A stretch of 64,000 nucleotides of DNA. It comes from Theocolax elegans. Lineage: Eukaryota > Arthropoda > Insecta > Hymenoptera > Cerocephalidae. The stretch lies in NCBI GenBank assembly GCA_026168455.1, contig CM047427.1:85900670-85964669 (forward strand). The letters run 5' to 3'. Within the stretch, counting starts at the first letter, position 1. Each line of letters opens with the position of its first letter. The position numbers were made by a program, and so were the translations under genes. The notes below the pieces were generated by a model. That model did no database searches and had not been told where the DNA came from. It saw nothing but the letters and a program-made list of their open reading frames with translations. Shown in pieces: positions 1 through 13,620 of this stretch.

Positions 1-3000
1 ACCGCGCTATGTGTGGGTTATGATATGATGAATTATGATACTGTGCGATTGAAATTCAAATATGTACATTTATTCGGATTTGGTTTCCAGGTGTTCAACA
101 TCGTACTTCCATTGGTTTGCGTTGGATTACGATGTTTCGGCTTGATTTATTAATGCACGCAACAAAAATTTATAATTTTCATTCGACCTATCAATATTTT
201 TTATCGTACGACTGCTGCTTAACCTATTTTTGCTATATATTTATCGAAATTTTTTACCACATTTATTGAATTCTCTTTTATAAAATAATCAATATTCTTA
301 ATATACCATATAGTAATTATACAGGTAAGAAGTTTCTCGGGTAAGAAGATATCTATAAAGCAACTCGCGTTCTAAATGTCAATATTTCTGAAGCTATAAG
401 CAATCGGAATTCTATTTTTAAGAAATTGAATAAAAAATATCGTGCTATAACAAATGCATGCAATTGTAATATCAAGTATTTTTAAGAAATACTTGTAAAT
501 AATTCAACTAGATAAAATTTCATGCGGACACCTGCCAATTACACGTGTTACGCATACAAGTGTCACACATTTTTTCAATACTAGGGATTATTACAAGTAG
601 ATAAGAAAGGCCAAATGTGCAACAGTTTAAATTTCAATTTATATCTACGTTTCTTTGATACCTAAATCAAATTACATCTATATTTTTAATTCTTTAATCA
701 CAACCGAATGCTCTGTATTCTTGTTTATATTCGAATTAACTATATAATGATATGCGCAATTATAAAATTTATATGAAATTTACATTACCGGGAAACTATA
801 AATAATGTATAGATTTATACTAAAAAAAGCAAACTTTAGAGATTTAATGTGTGATGTTTGTAAACAATACTTGTGAGTTAAAATGGTAACAAAGTTTTGG
901 CAAGTAACCGCAAAAATCCATGAATATTCATACGCTCTCTTATTGTTTTAGTTTGTTTTAATATTATACCTTATGCATAGTTGGAGTCATGTTGATGACA
1001 TCCTCTATTATTTAGCATTTATTATTTCCAAGACAATGTTAAAACTTAGTTCCGCATAATAAATTTTTTTGAACGATGGTGTACCACGGTTTACCATGCA
1101 TACGAGGTTGAATTCATTTAAAAAATATTTTCCGACGAAAATGTCTGTTATGTGAAAATAATGTTTACAGTAAAGATTGGCACATATGATGAATTGTTAT
1201 TTATTTGTTTATCTTTATTTTTTTTCCATTATCAAAATAAACGTTGCGAATAACCGTATATTCCAAAATATAAATATTAATTTGTTATCCGACTGAGTAG
1301 CAATTAGAACGCGTACACAATTTATTACTTTAAATTAATATTGTAAGTTACGTGGTTAATTACTATGATTCATAGTTCATTTTACTTTATAAAGCATCTC
1401 TTACATTATTAAACATTCAAAAAACTTTCCGCGAACTGCAAAATTGTCTAAAACTTAAAATACACTTTAAATTAATACTCCAAGTTTTTTAGAGCCATGT
1501 TATACCATCTCTTGCCGTTAATTAATTTTTATAAGAACATTTAAAAAAGAAACGAAAGAATTACGATATCGAAGGTGAAGAGAGTGTTATGTAAAGTCGA
1601 AACTAATCGTGTACAAAATTCAATTTTTCTCATTCGAAATTTCGACGGATGTTCGAAATCGAACAGACAAAATCCGCGGATCGAGGAACATTTGAGAACC
1701 CTCGGATCCTTCCGCGAGCCAGCTTGGCAAAGGAATATTTATACAGCGACAGCCGGCAGGCAGGCAGTCGGGATAGAAAGAGAAGGAAGTTCCGTACCTT
1801 CGAAACAAGGAGAGAATGGCCTCTTTCTCCCTCTGTTTCGGGTTAATGCTCAGTTTCCACTTACTCGTTTCGTGAAAAGTGGTTGTACTTTTTTTATTAC
1901 CCCGATTTGATGTATTGATTTTTTTTATTTCGGGTCGTTATAATCAATATTTTACTGAAAATGTATTTATTACAAATGAATTCTACTAGACGTCCAATTA
2001 CTTTGCGTCCACGACAATTTACCAGGAAAAATTATAGTTATTTTTATATTTTGAGGGCGTATTCGTTTTTTGAAAAAAAAAGAAAGAGAAATCACCTCTA
2101 ATAACATACCGCGAGCGCATCCTTATTTTAAACATTGTTGCTGCTCCATATATTTTACGTTAACATTCAGCATTCCTTTTTCCTGCGTAATAAACCACAA
2201 TTTAATTTTATCATATGTAATACTGAAGTATCAATTATTTTAAAATATTTATCGTTCGTTTACACTGCATGATTTCTGATTTGAATAACAAATGAATAAA
2301 TAAATTTTTAATCGATTTAAAGGATATATTATATTTCTTTTCCTTTTTAGAGCAATAAATCCACGCTTGATTTTGCGCTCTGCATATAAAGTCATGCAAT
2401 ATTTAGATAAGTAACTTTGGATAAAAAGTAATATTGCATTTTAATAATGCAGTTGAATAAGTATTTATTATATGTAGATATATATCACGATATAAGTCAA
2501 CGTATTACTTTGTGATCGTTTAGTTAATATTTATTGTTAGTATTTATATCATTTAAATGGGAAAATATCGTTTCCCCGTGAATTTCGCAGTAAACTTTGG
2601 TACGATAACGAAATCAACGAGAATGTAATAAAAAATTGATGTTTAAACGTATTACAGTATACTTTGTTACCGCTGTATTGTGTTACTCATTATAATTACT
2701 TTGACATTAAACACCTTCGTCGTAATTCTTTTGAATTACGTTATGTACTCGTGTACATATAAAAAACACAAATTTTAAATTGACACACGAAGTTGCTTCT
2801 TAAAAGTTAAATACTAGTTTTGATATATTTAATTAGCTAAGTAATCGTTTACATATATATACAGAAATCGTAACTGTTGAAAAAAAAGTAAATAGGTACA
2901 AGGATTACGAGGCGCTATCGGTATTACTAAAATAAATGTTAAATAAATTAAAAGACATTTAAAAAAGAGGCGCAGCAAACCGTTTTTTCACAAAGTATAT

Positions 3001-3040
3001 AAGAATAAAGTAAAATAATACAAGAGGCGCATAAAAATAA
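1..3040. other. AT-rich DNA, no gene seen
   Basis: This stretch is strongly AT-rich with frequent stops in all frames. The only longer open stretch (about 1575-1910) overlaps a small GC-richer patch near 1640-1860 and resembles no protein family I know. I see no RNA gene and no clear repeat. It is probably intergenic or intronic. Confidence 0.6.
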
Positions 3041-3186
3041 TAAAATTCCAAGAGTTCCAATGACAACCCCCCAGTGTAGGTATATAGGTATATGCCGAAG
3101 CCGCGGAGAATCCCTGGCGCACGTAGAAACCTCGAACGCTTCATCCCCGGCTAGTGGAGCAGGACCACAAACAAGACTCTTCGCGC

Positions 3187-3230
3187 GCTCTCTCTCTCTC
3201 TCTCTCTCTTTCTCGGTCGGTCGGTCGGTC
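3187..3230. repeat. (CT)n and (TCGG)n microsatellites
   Basis: A run of alternating C and T is followed directly by repeated TCGG units. Both are short simple repeats inside the GC-rich island. Confidence 0.85.
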
Positions 3231-3585
3231 TCCCCCTTCCCCTCCGTCTTCTCGATCCTACTCCCCCTACGTTCCCGTAGTTCGCCGCGCAGACTCGGAG
3301 GGCGCTACGGTCTCCCCCTCTGCACGCGCGCGTACACAGCTGCCGTGCGACGCTAGTTCTAGTAGTTGCGAGCGGGCCCTGGTGGGTTTCAGTCACTCTT
3401 TTTACATCCCCATGTGCGTTCGCGAATTTTCAAGATCATACGCGTGCGCCCACGCCGGTTTGTATCTCACCAACGAATCGATACCTCCAACCTTTTTTTT
3501 TTATTTTGTACTCTCACGTATATAAAAACCGTGTCGTCGCTTCTCTCGCGATTCTTTTTTTCCTTTCTCATCTCGCGGTGTTCGT

Positions 3586-3632
3586 ATATATATATGTGTA
3601 TACACAGACACATATATATATATATATATACA
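3586..3632. repeat. (TA)n / TATG microsatellite
   Basis: Two blocks of alternating T and A are interrupted by a short GTGTATACACAGACACA segment. It is a simple repeat with no coding content. Confidence 0.8.
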
Positions 3633-4499
3633 TAACTACGTATATACCGAAGGGAGAGAAGCGGCGAGACGCTACTAGTCAAGCGGGACGAAGGAGGGAG
3701 AGAGAAACGACGCTCACACACCGGTATACAGAATATAACCAAGCCGGTCTCTGTAGTAAGTTTTCTGGCGAATTTTTTGGTTTCCTTACTTTTTCATCCC
3801 AGGGTTATCTATCAATTACTTGTTCTTTTGGTTCGTGACGTTTTTCAAGATATTCTAAGATCAAGGATAACACGCATTCGTTACTATTCTAAAGTTTCGA
3901 AGGTAATGTAAAGGATGCCCTATAGTACCTAGATTTATATATTTATATACCTTTTCTCTTTGAGGTACTCTTGTGTAAGTTTGAATGGTTTTGATATAAG
4001 TTTGTACCTAGTGCTCGAATGTTTGTAGTTAATATCAAGGGTGTTGGGTTATGGAGATTAATCCTTGGACGAGCAATTACTTTAAATGTAAATTCTACGT
4101 AGTGGTAATTATTGTCGGTTAAAAATATGATACGCTTAATCCTTTGATTGTCACCAAGTTCGTATCTACCAAACAAAATCTATTTCCCTGAAATAATGTA
4201 TTGATTTATTATTTATAATTGATCGATCGATATAAATAATACCATACGTCACCTTAACTATAAATAATCGCTCGTTCACGTTATCTTAAAATTCTAATTA
4301 AATAACTTTCTCATAACATTTCTATGTAGGTTAAAAAATAATTTTACATTCAAGTAACACGCTCGATTTCCAATTTCAATCTAAAACGTTCACTGAACCA
4401 AAAACTCCGAAAAAGAAAAATAAGAATAAAGGAAAAAAAAGATCTTGGAACCAACTGTACAGTCCGTTTGAAATGAAACCCTAAAATTCGCTACGAACA

Positions 4500-4814
4500 C
4501 TTTTGTTTGCTACATCTGCGCCTCTCTCCTATCTTGCTCCGTTTCGTACCCCCTCCCGCTCTATTCTCTCTCGCTCGCTCACCCCCCCCCCTCACCCCTC
4601 CCGCGCTTCCGTCTCGCACTCTCTCTCTCTCTCCCTCACTCACTCACTTCTCCCTACCTACGCCGTTTGTTTGATTTGCTCGTGTTCGTGACCTTGGAAT
4701 TGGTGTGCAGTGTAGGGTCCCCCGAAGGAGAAAGGCAGGCACACAAGGCGCAGAGACCGAGGACACCGAGGAAATTCTATAACCAAAGGGGAATCTGATC
4801 GAAGTGAGACCAGG
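4500..4814 (+). promoter_or_regulatory. Pyrimidine-rich island, candidate 5' UTR before a micro-exon
   Basis: A CT-rich stretch contains a C-run near 4585 and (CT)n near 4618. It then turns into GC-richer, purine-rich sequence leading to the ATG at 4815. Arthropod promoters and 5' leaders often look like this. No TATA box or initiator can be named with confidence. Confidence 0.3.
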
Positions 4815-4846
4815 ATGTTTCCCTACACGACCTTCCCCGCCGTCGG
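4815..4846 (+). CDS. Candidate first coding exon of Rbp6 (10 codons plus 2 bases)
   Basis: An ATG with a purine-rich context (CAGG before it) opens a frame reading MFPYTTFPAV plus two bases (GG). It ends at a strong donor, GG followed by GTAAGC at 4847. Read without splicing it would stop at once (TAA at 4848-4850). Joined to the acceptor before 34424, where TTACAG precedes CGCCGGC, the frame continues as G-A-G into the ATG at 34431 of Rbp6. It would add 13 residues and imply a 29,577-base intron. A frame match happens by chance one time in three, so this is suggestive only. It may instead belong to another transcript. Confidence 0.4.
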
Positions 4847-7546
4847 GTAAGCCGCAGGATGACGCCCCGGGTATACTTTTGAGCAAGCCGCGAGGAACCC
4901 GTCCGGTTAAACGACCTCTCGGGGATTCGCTTTTTTTTCCTCTCTCGACGTCCGGTTTTGCGCGCGCGCGACCGCTCGCGCACGGGGAAATGCTTTGTGA
5001 TTGTTTCGCTGAGGGAAAGGTTGTTGAAATTTTTTTTTTATTTGTGACGGGAAGTGACATTGTACTAAGATACCTAGTGAGAATTTTTTTTTTTTTATAA
5101 TTATGGTTGAAATGTCAATGTGAGATATTTTTTTTTTCGTTTGTCGGTTAAAGTTTTTATGTGATGAAATTTGATTGTATGTAATATATACCTGTGTTTG
5201 ATTTTTATCGAAAGGATATTGTAACATTGTTCCTTCCTTGATGAAAAATTTTATTTCGTGTTTCTTCACTATATATGCTTGTATTTTGAATTTTTCATTA
5301 ATTTAAATAGTTTAATTTTCATAATGTTGAACGTATTTACAAAACCTATTTTCTCTATGTGTGATCGGATAAGATTGCTTATTTCATTTCTTTTATAATA
5401 AACTTCAATAACTTTAATATATTCTTAAAAAAATGTAGAACCAATAAGCTGGACTTGTATTGGTATATTACATTTTTTCTCAATTGTAGATATTGCAAAC
5501 CTTCTCTACCAGTTTCAATATATATTAACCAAAGTTTTTATTAGACTTCATATTCATTCAAAAATGATTTTAACTATTAACATTTCTTAACTGCTTTAGT
5601 TTGATGTGCTTCAATAAATTTATTATGACATTAATAGTAAGGTTTTTCTTTCTTCATTTCATTTGTAAATAACAATGACTGTAAGGTTTTATGCATCGTT
5701 CACGTAAATACGAAATATACGTCATTGAAATGCATCATAATATTAAAATTCATTAAATTATTCTCAAACGTATCGAAAAACAATAATTATGATTGCTATT
5801 TTGAATGAGATGTTTAGTGTAAATGTATAATTGTATTTAATAATATTTTTATAAACGACGTTTGCTCCATTTTAAAGAATCAACTTCAGTAAACTAATAA
5901 TAAAAAAATCGAGCGCGATAATTAAAATGTTATAATTCAATTAAATCTTAACGATGTAAAATCTTCATTTCTTTGTTAACATTTTTTTTTTCAGCTCCCT
6001 AAATTAAATATTAACCATCAACAAACCTTTTTCTCAGTGCGTGCACATAAATTTTCCTGAAATTGTGTATCCTATTAATGTTTGATAGCATGGGATATAT
6101 TAGCATTTGTTGTCATGTTTCTAACTCGAATAGATATCGATTATTCACGAAATGTTACATTTCGGTGATTTCTAGCGTATAATAGTTTTTGAACCTTTAG
6201 TTTTATTACACGTTGTCGCGTGACGTCTTTGAAAAATATTTAATTGCATTACTCGCGGCGTGCTCTTATAGTTTAACATTTTACTTATTTATTTTCATAA
6301 TCTTTAATATATTATACATACATATATACATAGGTTATATATATATAATCTCTATAAGTATCGGTGCAGTAGTAGTTATTACATTAATTAAAGGTAGAAG
6401 ATTGTTTAGTGGTTGTTTGTCTACGGGAGCAGTAATATACATTAATATATATCTATATATATCTATACATACATTTAATGTTTGTCTCTATTCGAAAAGC
6501 CGCGAGTTCAATCCTCGGGAAAAGTCGATGGGAACAAGTCGAGTTTTGCTTGATCGACTTTTTCCCCTTCGAATACCCTACCCGACGATTCTACTTCGGC
6601 TGAAAACGTTGCAACTCATATTCTTTTTTTTTTTATGTACATTTCTTATTATTTTCTGTTATTATTTTTTTTTTTCAATTACATGTAAAAAGGTAAATAA
6701 CGTAATTATGTGGCTCGATTATTGGTAATTGGTATTGTATATTTATTGGTCGCCAAGGTGGCACTTTATTTATTACACACTATCCTATTTATCAATATTT
6801 TATTTAATATTAACAGCATCGGCATCCCGCTATATACTCAACGATAACACTAATAATATACAAATATTGCGAGCGTAATATTTTTCTCTGTGTAACCTTT
6901 TTTTTCGATGCTGACAGCTTGGAACGTCGTGTGCACGTATTTGCATATTCGTATATATATATATATATATATTGCGAAAATTTGGTTTCCGTAATTTCGG
7001 CAACGAAAAATGTATTACTTTCTCCGATGCAGCTAATCTTGCGCATGAATAATAACGCCCGCCTACATTTTACGTAACTCTGCGAACGTTCGAAAGTCGA
7101 TTCCCAGCTGTCGGGTTAAAGGGATGTTGTGTACACGAATAGTAAATTTCTACTTTATCATGTGGGTTATTGGGTTGTTTATTAAAGAGGTAATTGTTAC
7201 AATGAAAGTGTATGAATTTTTTAAAGATACGAGAGTCGATTGTTTGGTTTTTAAATAACAAACGGAATGAGTTGCCATTATTTCCGAGTTGAGAAACTCG
7301 AGGAATAAACGTTTCAAGCAAACCATCAGTATCCGTCATTTTTATAAAAATAAATAAAAAATTTAAATGTCGCTCCGCGTATAACAGGCAGGTTAAAAAG
7401 GCAAACTTTATAAATACATAGACTTTCAGTATGCATTACCATTTTTAACAAACAATGTAAAAACTTACATTGAAAAGAAAAATCTACTTTTTTCTAACTG
7501 GCTTCCCATTAACGTACATCAAAAACTTTTGGCACTTTTGCACCCG

Positions 7547-7572
7547 AGAAACGAGACGCTCGTCTCGTTTCT
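7547..7572. repeat. Perfect inverted repeat, 12-base arms
   Basis: The left arm AGAAACGAGACG and right arm CGTCTCGTTTCT are exact reverse complements separated by CT. The 26-base unit is GC-richer than its surroundings and could form a cruciform or bind a dimeric factor. No function can be assigned from sequence. Confidence 0.9.
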
Positions 7573-7599
7573 ACATAGGACCGAGTTGCTGTTTACAAC

Positions 7600-7678
7600 G
7601 TATATGTATATATGTATATATATGTATATGTATATACACACACACACATATATATATATATACCTATATACCTATATA
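7600..7678. repeat. (TA)n/(CA)n/(TATG)n compound microsatellite
   Basis: Alternating TATATG, CACACA and TATATA units follow one another, ending in repeated CCTATATA. It is simple-sequence DNA. Confidence 0.85.
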
Positions 7679-10085
7679 CTATACATTAGATAATGGCTTG
7701 TGAAATAGCATTGTTTTTTCTCTCTCGAGGGTTACGTGATTGTTTATTTATTTATCATATAGTTGCATGCCTGATGCAGGAGCCTTTCGAGATGCATATA
7801 TACATATATACCGTCATTTTATTACATGCGTAAATATAATTACTACTATTATCAATATATCTATATATACATAGATAGCTTAGACTTTTCTATATTCTTG
7901 CGTATTTACACGAATATCCCATTTCACCATCTCCCGAAAATGTTAACGATACCCTGATAACTTGTTTTTATCTCTGAAGAGACGAAAAGTGCTTCGCTAC
8001 AAAACTTTTAATCTCTGGTTTTTACATATTACTTTGTATACACGTTATGTCGTCAAAACTTTTGTCATTTTCCTTTCTTCTCCCGCATAAAAATAGTTAG
8101 AGAATTGACAAGGCATTAGGTGTGAGCAAAACTCGCGGGAAAACGATGTTTAACAATGCCAAGGTTTTGCAATACTAGACCAATATTTTACATGCTCCAC
8201 GAATAATCGACAAACTAAATCGAAACATCGATAATATTATTAACTTTTATAAAATGCGACTTTATCAAGATTTACTGCGCGTGAACCAATGATTCGATGT
8301 GCAACTATAATTTTTTTTACAAAATACTATTGGAGTGCGAGCGAGAAGTAAATTTAATTTAAAGAATTAAAAACTATTTGTTTATCAAAATTTAATTAAT
8401 TACTCTAATAAACATCATTTAATACATTGGTCGAGTATTGTTGAAAACATTGTCAAAAGTTATCGTAACATTTAACTTAACAATTGCAGTAGACGCGTTT
8501 TATTACCGTAATAACCGAATATTTTGGAAGTGGCAGTACAGTTAATCAATTTGGAGCGAAACTCCTTTCTAACGAAGTGACTGGATTGACTTGAAATTCT
8601 CCGGTGACTTGTAATTTCAAGCTACCCAGGCCTACATACTAGAGAACCTTTTAATTTTAAACCTTTAACCTTTTCTACCCGCATGAGCAAATTTTTAGTT
8701 CAAATAAATAAAAAAAATATACGTGTAATTTATATTCATGAGGTGAACGTTTTTGGTGGTATATAATAAAAAAGAACTTATAATTTTCGTTCTAAAGCAT
8801 TTGGAGATTATATATACACGAAACGGAAATTAATTCGACGAATGCTTGTTGATTGTTGATTAACGCAAACGCAATACACTACTCGTAGTTTGGATCAGTG
8901 GAATTTCAACTGATTTTATTTATATTGATCGGTTTGGTCAGTGATTGTTGAGTATATTACGTTAGACAATTAGTAATTATTACATTGAAAATATATTTAG
9001 TATATTTTGAATAAATAAATATATATATAACATATCCTTGCACGTTATTTCATATATATCACTTGATTCATTGTTTATATCACGTTTTATTTTGTTTGCT
9101 GACTGTTTGGTTCACCACATATAATATTAATATATTTTATTGTGATAATCTCTAGCTTCTCAAGATTTTTATATGCTTTCATTGTGATATTAAATATTGC
9201 ACAATACTTTATTTACAATTGATAGTGATTTAAATAGATGTTTTTGTCATTTAATGAAAATCTACTTGCTTCTATTAACAACTGCTTTAAATGAACATAT
9301 GTAATTAATAAAAAAAAACCTATAATCAGCAGATACCTCAATGATATATCTTTATTGAAAATTACTAAATTGTTTTTCTTTGTAAAATAAGTCGTGTAGT
9401 TATGCTGATAAATTTACACAAACTTTAGTAAATGTGGGTTGCTATGGTATATTAGTGATATTATTATTAGTTATTGATATTTAGGAATAATAGTGATTAT
9501 ATGTGTTTAGCTGATCATATTTACTGTCAAAAGCTGTATATTGAGTCTTAAAAAAAAGTATCTTAATAGCACTAAACAAAACGTATTTTTTTTAGAATAT
9601 TAAAAATCACCTAATTACGTGTGTTATTCTTGCTCTTATATATAGAAACAAATACTGTATACTAACTCAAGTAGTTCAAAAACATAGTTGTATATTTTTC
9701 TCTAAGGGGTGTATTATTCTTCGTGATCTATTCCCACTACTAGCTGATGGACGTTTTCACTAAAAAAATTCGCAATTATGGAATCGAATAAAAAGTAACG
9801 TTTTCAACTCGCTAATATCGTTCCAATTTATTTACTATTAATCAAACATTTTAATTTACTATAAAAACCACATATTGAGAAATTGATAATAAAATATTGT
9901 AGAAATGATCGTTTGCATATTTGACATTTTATAAGCGATCTCAAATTCGCCGGTTGAACAGGCGAGTATTCATTGCTTCTCGGTAGCCGAGTTATAATCA
10001 TTGCAATTTAGAAACTTTTTACCGGATTCAAATTAAAACCAATTAAGGTGACGCGGACCGGACATTGACATTTTCGCTATACAAG

Positions 10086-10104
10086 TGAGAGTGAGAGAAG
10101 AAGA

Positions 10105-10137
<33 letters not shown>

Positions 10138-10138
10138 A
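10086..10138. repeat. (GA)n microsatellite
   Basis: A long run of GA units is interrupted by AAG and GGG. In insects such runs can bind GAGA-type factors, but no gene lies close by. Confidence 0.85.
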
Positions 10139-11103
10139 ACATCGACAAAATTTGCCGTACTCGAGTGACTTCGCGCCCACATCTTTCTCTCGGGTATATA
10201 CTCGTTACAAAACATTTTCCTTCGATTTTTTTTCCCTCAAACTCCTGCGCAAACGCTTTCGCTTTCTCTCGGGATCTAGATAACCGGAGCGCGCGCTGGC
10301 TAAACATTCAAATGGGTACGAATAAAATTCGAAGCGATAGTGTATATATGTATAAAAATAAATTAAAACGTATAAGGAAACTGAGGATATAAGTGAGGCA
10401 GTAGGTTTTAGGTTTATAAATTACGCGATTTTATTTTGGATATGCGGATCGTGTGCGATTTTAATATTGCCCATCGGGTTTTAATATGATACTTAAAATT
10501 TTACGTCGATTAAACGCCTCAAATAAAGTACTTTTAATTAATTTATTGTAAATATTGCATTATATACTTTTAATTCGGTTATAATAAACTCTTTGCTTTT
10601 CATTGTGTACCTTGTTTTTGCGATTGTGTGTATGTATTTGTATATTATAATATACGTTGAATAATTTAAGTATGAATTCATGCTGACAGAGATGTTCTAT
10701 GTATAGTTTTGGAGGATGATAACGTAAAGTTTTATACTTTCTTACGTGCAGCAAAAGCGTTTCTTTGATTCCTTAAACTATTGACTCAATGGAGAATGGT
10801 TGATACTGAGAAATAATTATATTTTAGTGCGCAGTCAGTACTTACAACTTCAACTATATATATATATATCCATTATTCGTTTTGCTCTCGCGGAATTTTA
10901 ACGCTCGGTAAAAATCTTTTATTTACCACTATGAATATATATATTGTATAGTGGTAGATTATTGCATAATAATAAAAATAAAACGTGTTTTACAGTACAA
11001 ATGAATATACGTTCCGACAATGCAAATTTAAACGTTCTTTGTCGAAAAGTGAAGAGCTCTGCGTCCTATATATAACGCGGTAATTAAAATACAAAAAATC
11101 GAA

Positions 11104-11390
11104 ATGGAACGAGCAAGGTTGCGAAGGAAGGGACGCTCTTTATATATATATACGGGATTTTCGGCGCGTCGCCTCGACAATGGGCAATCGAAGGGGAAAA
11201 TTCTCGAAAGCGATCCGCGGTCCATACGGAGGTGGCCGGCGTTGCCAGGGGCAACCGCGTCGAACAAAGCGCGTGCGCTTCGAAACCAGACGCCGCGCTG
11301 TTGGAAAGCGCGCGCTCGTTCGCTCTCTCTCGCTTGCCGAGAGGCAGAGAGAGACAGAGAAAGGGACAAGGATGTTTAAGGGGCTTTGCA
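11104..11390. promoter_or_regulatory. CpG-rich island with X-box-like palindrome
   Basis: About 290 bases are rich in CpG inside AT-rich DNA. They include a short TATATATA block near 11142-11151 and a palindrome at 11241-11255. Several frames are open on both strands, as expected for GC-rich DNA, and none resembles a protein family. A cis-regulatory element or cryptic promoter is the best guess. Confidence 0.35.
11241..11255. promoter_or_regulatory. RFX X-box-like palindrome
   Basis: GTTGCC and GGCAAC are separated by AGG. This fits the RFX-family X-box layout of two inverted half-sites with a 0-3 base spacer, though the usual spacer is two bases. RFX factors control ciliary and sensory-neuron genes in animals. 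Binding here is inference. Confidence 0.4.
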
Positions 11391-13620
11391 CACCGGCAGA
11401 ATGTATATATATCAAGATAAGGTGTGAGAGATCCTTGTTACGTTCTGGCCTTGTCGATATCATTGTTTTAACCTTTTTTTCTTGTTCGTTAGACCAATTG
11501 TTAATAATTTTGATTACAGTAAACAATGTTGCTTCGGATCTATTATACTATAAAATGCGAATGAAAACATTTGTTTAAAAATATAAATTTTATTTAAGTC
11601 ATTTTTTTCGAAATAATATTAATTATTTCAAATAAAGTTATTCATTGAAATATTTTAAGAATTTATGAAAGAAGTAATATATGACTCTATTTAGAGAACT
11701 AAGGAAATTTTAAACTGCTGTTAAGGCTTGATATAGTAGCCACTTGTGATGATTCTTCAGCTCAGTGCCGAAAACTGCGGGCGTTTTACGAACACTGAAA
11801 TATTTGTGAATTAATAGACACAGTTAGATTCTACAAATATATATCTATAACAATTGATTTTCTAAAAATATTTATACTTTTCTATATATTATGTATTTCA
11901 AATATAAATTATATAAAATAATTTTTTTAAATTAAATGAATAACTTTATTGCAAAAATAGAAAAGTCTTGGCTATTGTCGTATGTAATAAAAAAGATTAC
12001 GTTAAAAGTTTAATTAGTAAATTATAAAATAATATTATATTTCCATCTGAATTAAGTAATTGACGACGACCTATTATTATTATACATTAAAGGATCTAAA
12101 TCATTTAACACCGTATTGATCTGTACTATTTTTCACATTCTTTACTTTTCGAGAGCGCAAAGTCCCTAAAACTTAAGAACGCTGAGAAGGCGCAATTCTT
12201 TACTCTTCTTCAACTATAAAGAAGCGAGGAAGTTTGGGAAAGTGAACAATTTGCGAGTATTGGAATTGGAATTTATCTTACGTCGCGGACTCTTTTTTGG
12301 TCACTGTTGTAATGGAAATAGATGTAATAAGTCTAACCTTATATTAAGATACTTATACGAGTACATATATATTTATATGTTTGTATATACATGTACGTAC
12401 ACACACTCGACGAGAATTTTCCGATAAAATCATTATGAAATTCATGGGAAACGTGGAATCTCGAGTATTTAGAGAAAAAAAATAACATTTCGATACGTAT
12501 ACCGTCTATCGTTTAATTAACATGATTCGGTATGGCACAAGAGTATTTATATAATTTTAATTATATTGTCTTATTCAGTATATTGATAGAAAGACTTCAT
12601 AAAATGAAAACGAACAATTATTTAGTGCATACCATATTTATTTTCACATTCCAAGTATTTTAATTAATAAAATCTTATTATTTGTTAATTAAATCTTTTA
12701 TTGAAAACGAAGTAGTTGAAAACAACAAGCGATGAACGTATAAATTAATGTAGATTAAATTATATATCTTGTTTTATTTTTACACTATTATATTCTTTAT
12801 TTTTGCGCGAAATCGAACGTCAAGGCGAAAGAAAAGTTTAGTATTAATTTCGTCAAGTAAAAGAAATACGTCGCGACATGGGAACGTGAATGCGTTTGAT
12901 AGCACGTAATTGATGCTACGCTCGCCGCGACGTAGAACCGTCGTCCTTTCTTTCTGTCTCCGTCCCTTTGTTTTGGTAAATTAATCGAAATTAGCTCGTT
13001 GAGCGCTGTTTATTGGGAGTGCGCGAGCAGAGCGAGAGAGAGAGTGAGAACTTGCCAGTGAAGTACAGAATTTTCGTCGCCCCGTGACGAGCGCGTTTGT
13101 TGACGTTCTTAATGGATGAATGGAATTATCGTGGCTATACGCATTATTACGTCGATGGGTTTCGTTGTTATAGTGAAGGTTTTTATACGCGTCTACAAAA
13201 AGTAACCGTGAAATGAACGAAAAAAAAAAACTGAACGATTTATCATTTACGTTTATCTTGTTCGGTAAAAATTATCGGTGTTATTACATTGTTATAATGA
13301 ACGGAAATTTCATATAGATTTAATATAATTTCATGGTATAGATTTTGTACGAAACATACACGCATGAGAGAGTTGAGTAATGTTACTTTTAAGTTTCACC
13401 ATTATAATTAAACTAAATTTAGAAATATCCAAATTTAAAATTTAATAAACATACTTTAATGGTTAATAATAAATAAACTTAATCGGTTCGTCCGTTACAT
13501 ATATATATAAAAGTCTGTATAATCATTTCCGCGAAATCCCTAAAGTCAAAATCAATAATTATAAGAAAAAAAAGAGAGTATACTGATCTTGTACGACTTT
13601 AATTTCAATTCGTTTTCTTC
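11391..13620. other. AT-rich DNA with a small GC-rich patch; no gene
   Basis: Mostly AT-rich sequence. The patch around 12890-13110 is CpG-richer and contains a short GAGAGAG run. No coding frame resembles a known protein. Confidence 0.5.

Larger units (their letters stand above)
3041..3840 (+). promoter_or_regulatory. GC- and CT-rich island, possible promoter/5' UTR
   Basis: GC content rises sharply against the AT-rich surroundings. The block holds a (CT)n run, a TCGG-type short tandem repeat, CpG-rich sequence around 3280-3440 and an AT microsatellite. A good donor-like sequence (CTGTA followed by GTAAGT at 3756) could end a non-coding first exon on the plus strand. Open frames here exist only because CT repeats lack stops. 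The promoter role is inference; no transcript evidence is available. Confidence 0.3.
4847..11103. other. AT-rich DNA, probable intron; no gene seen
   Basis: Sequence is AT-rich with T-tracts and TA/CA microsatellites and no protein-like frame. Within it are a perfect inverted repeat at 7547-7572, a TA/CA repeat near 7600-7678, a GA repeat near 10086-10138 and a tRNA-like A-box/B-box pair near 6402-6514. If the 4815 exon belongs to Rbp6, all of this is first-intron sequence. Confidence 0.5.

Noticed and set aside
3060..3838. Several overlapping open frames of 90-120 codons
   Set aside because: They exist because CT-, TA- and GC-rich simple repeats lack stop codons. No protein family is recognisable and both strands are equally open.
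11104..11578. Four long frames on both strands
   Set aside because: They arise from a GC-rich, stop-poor island with GAGA repeats. The peptides show no conserved motif.
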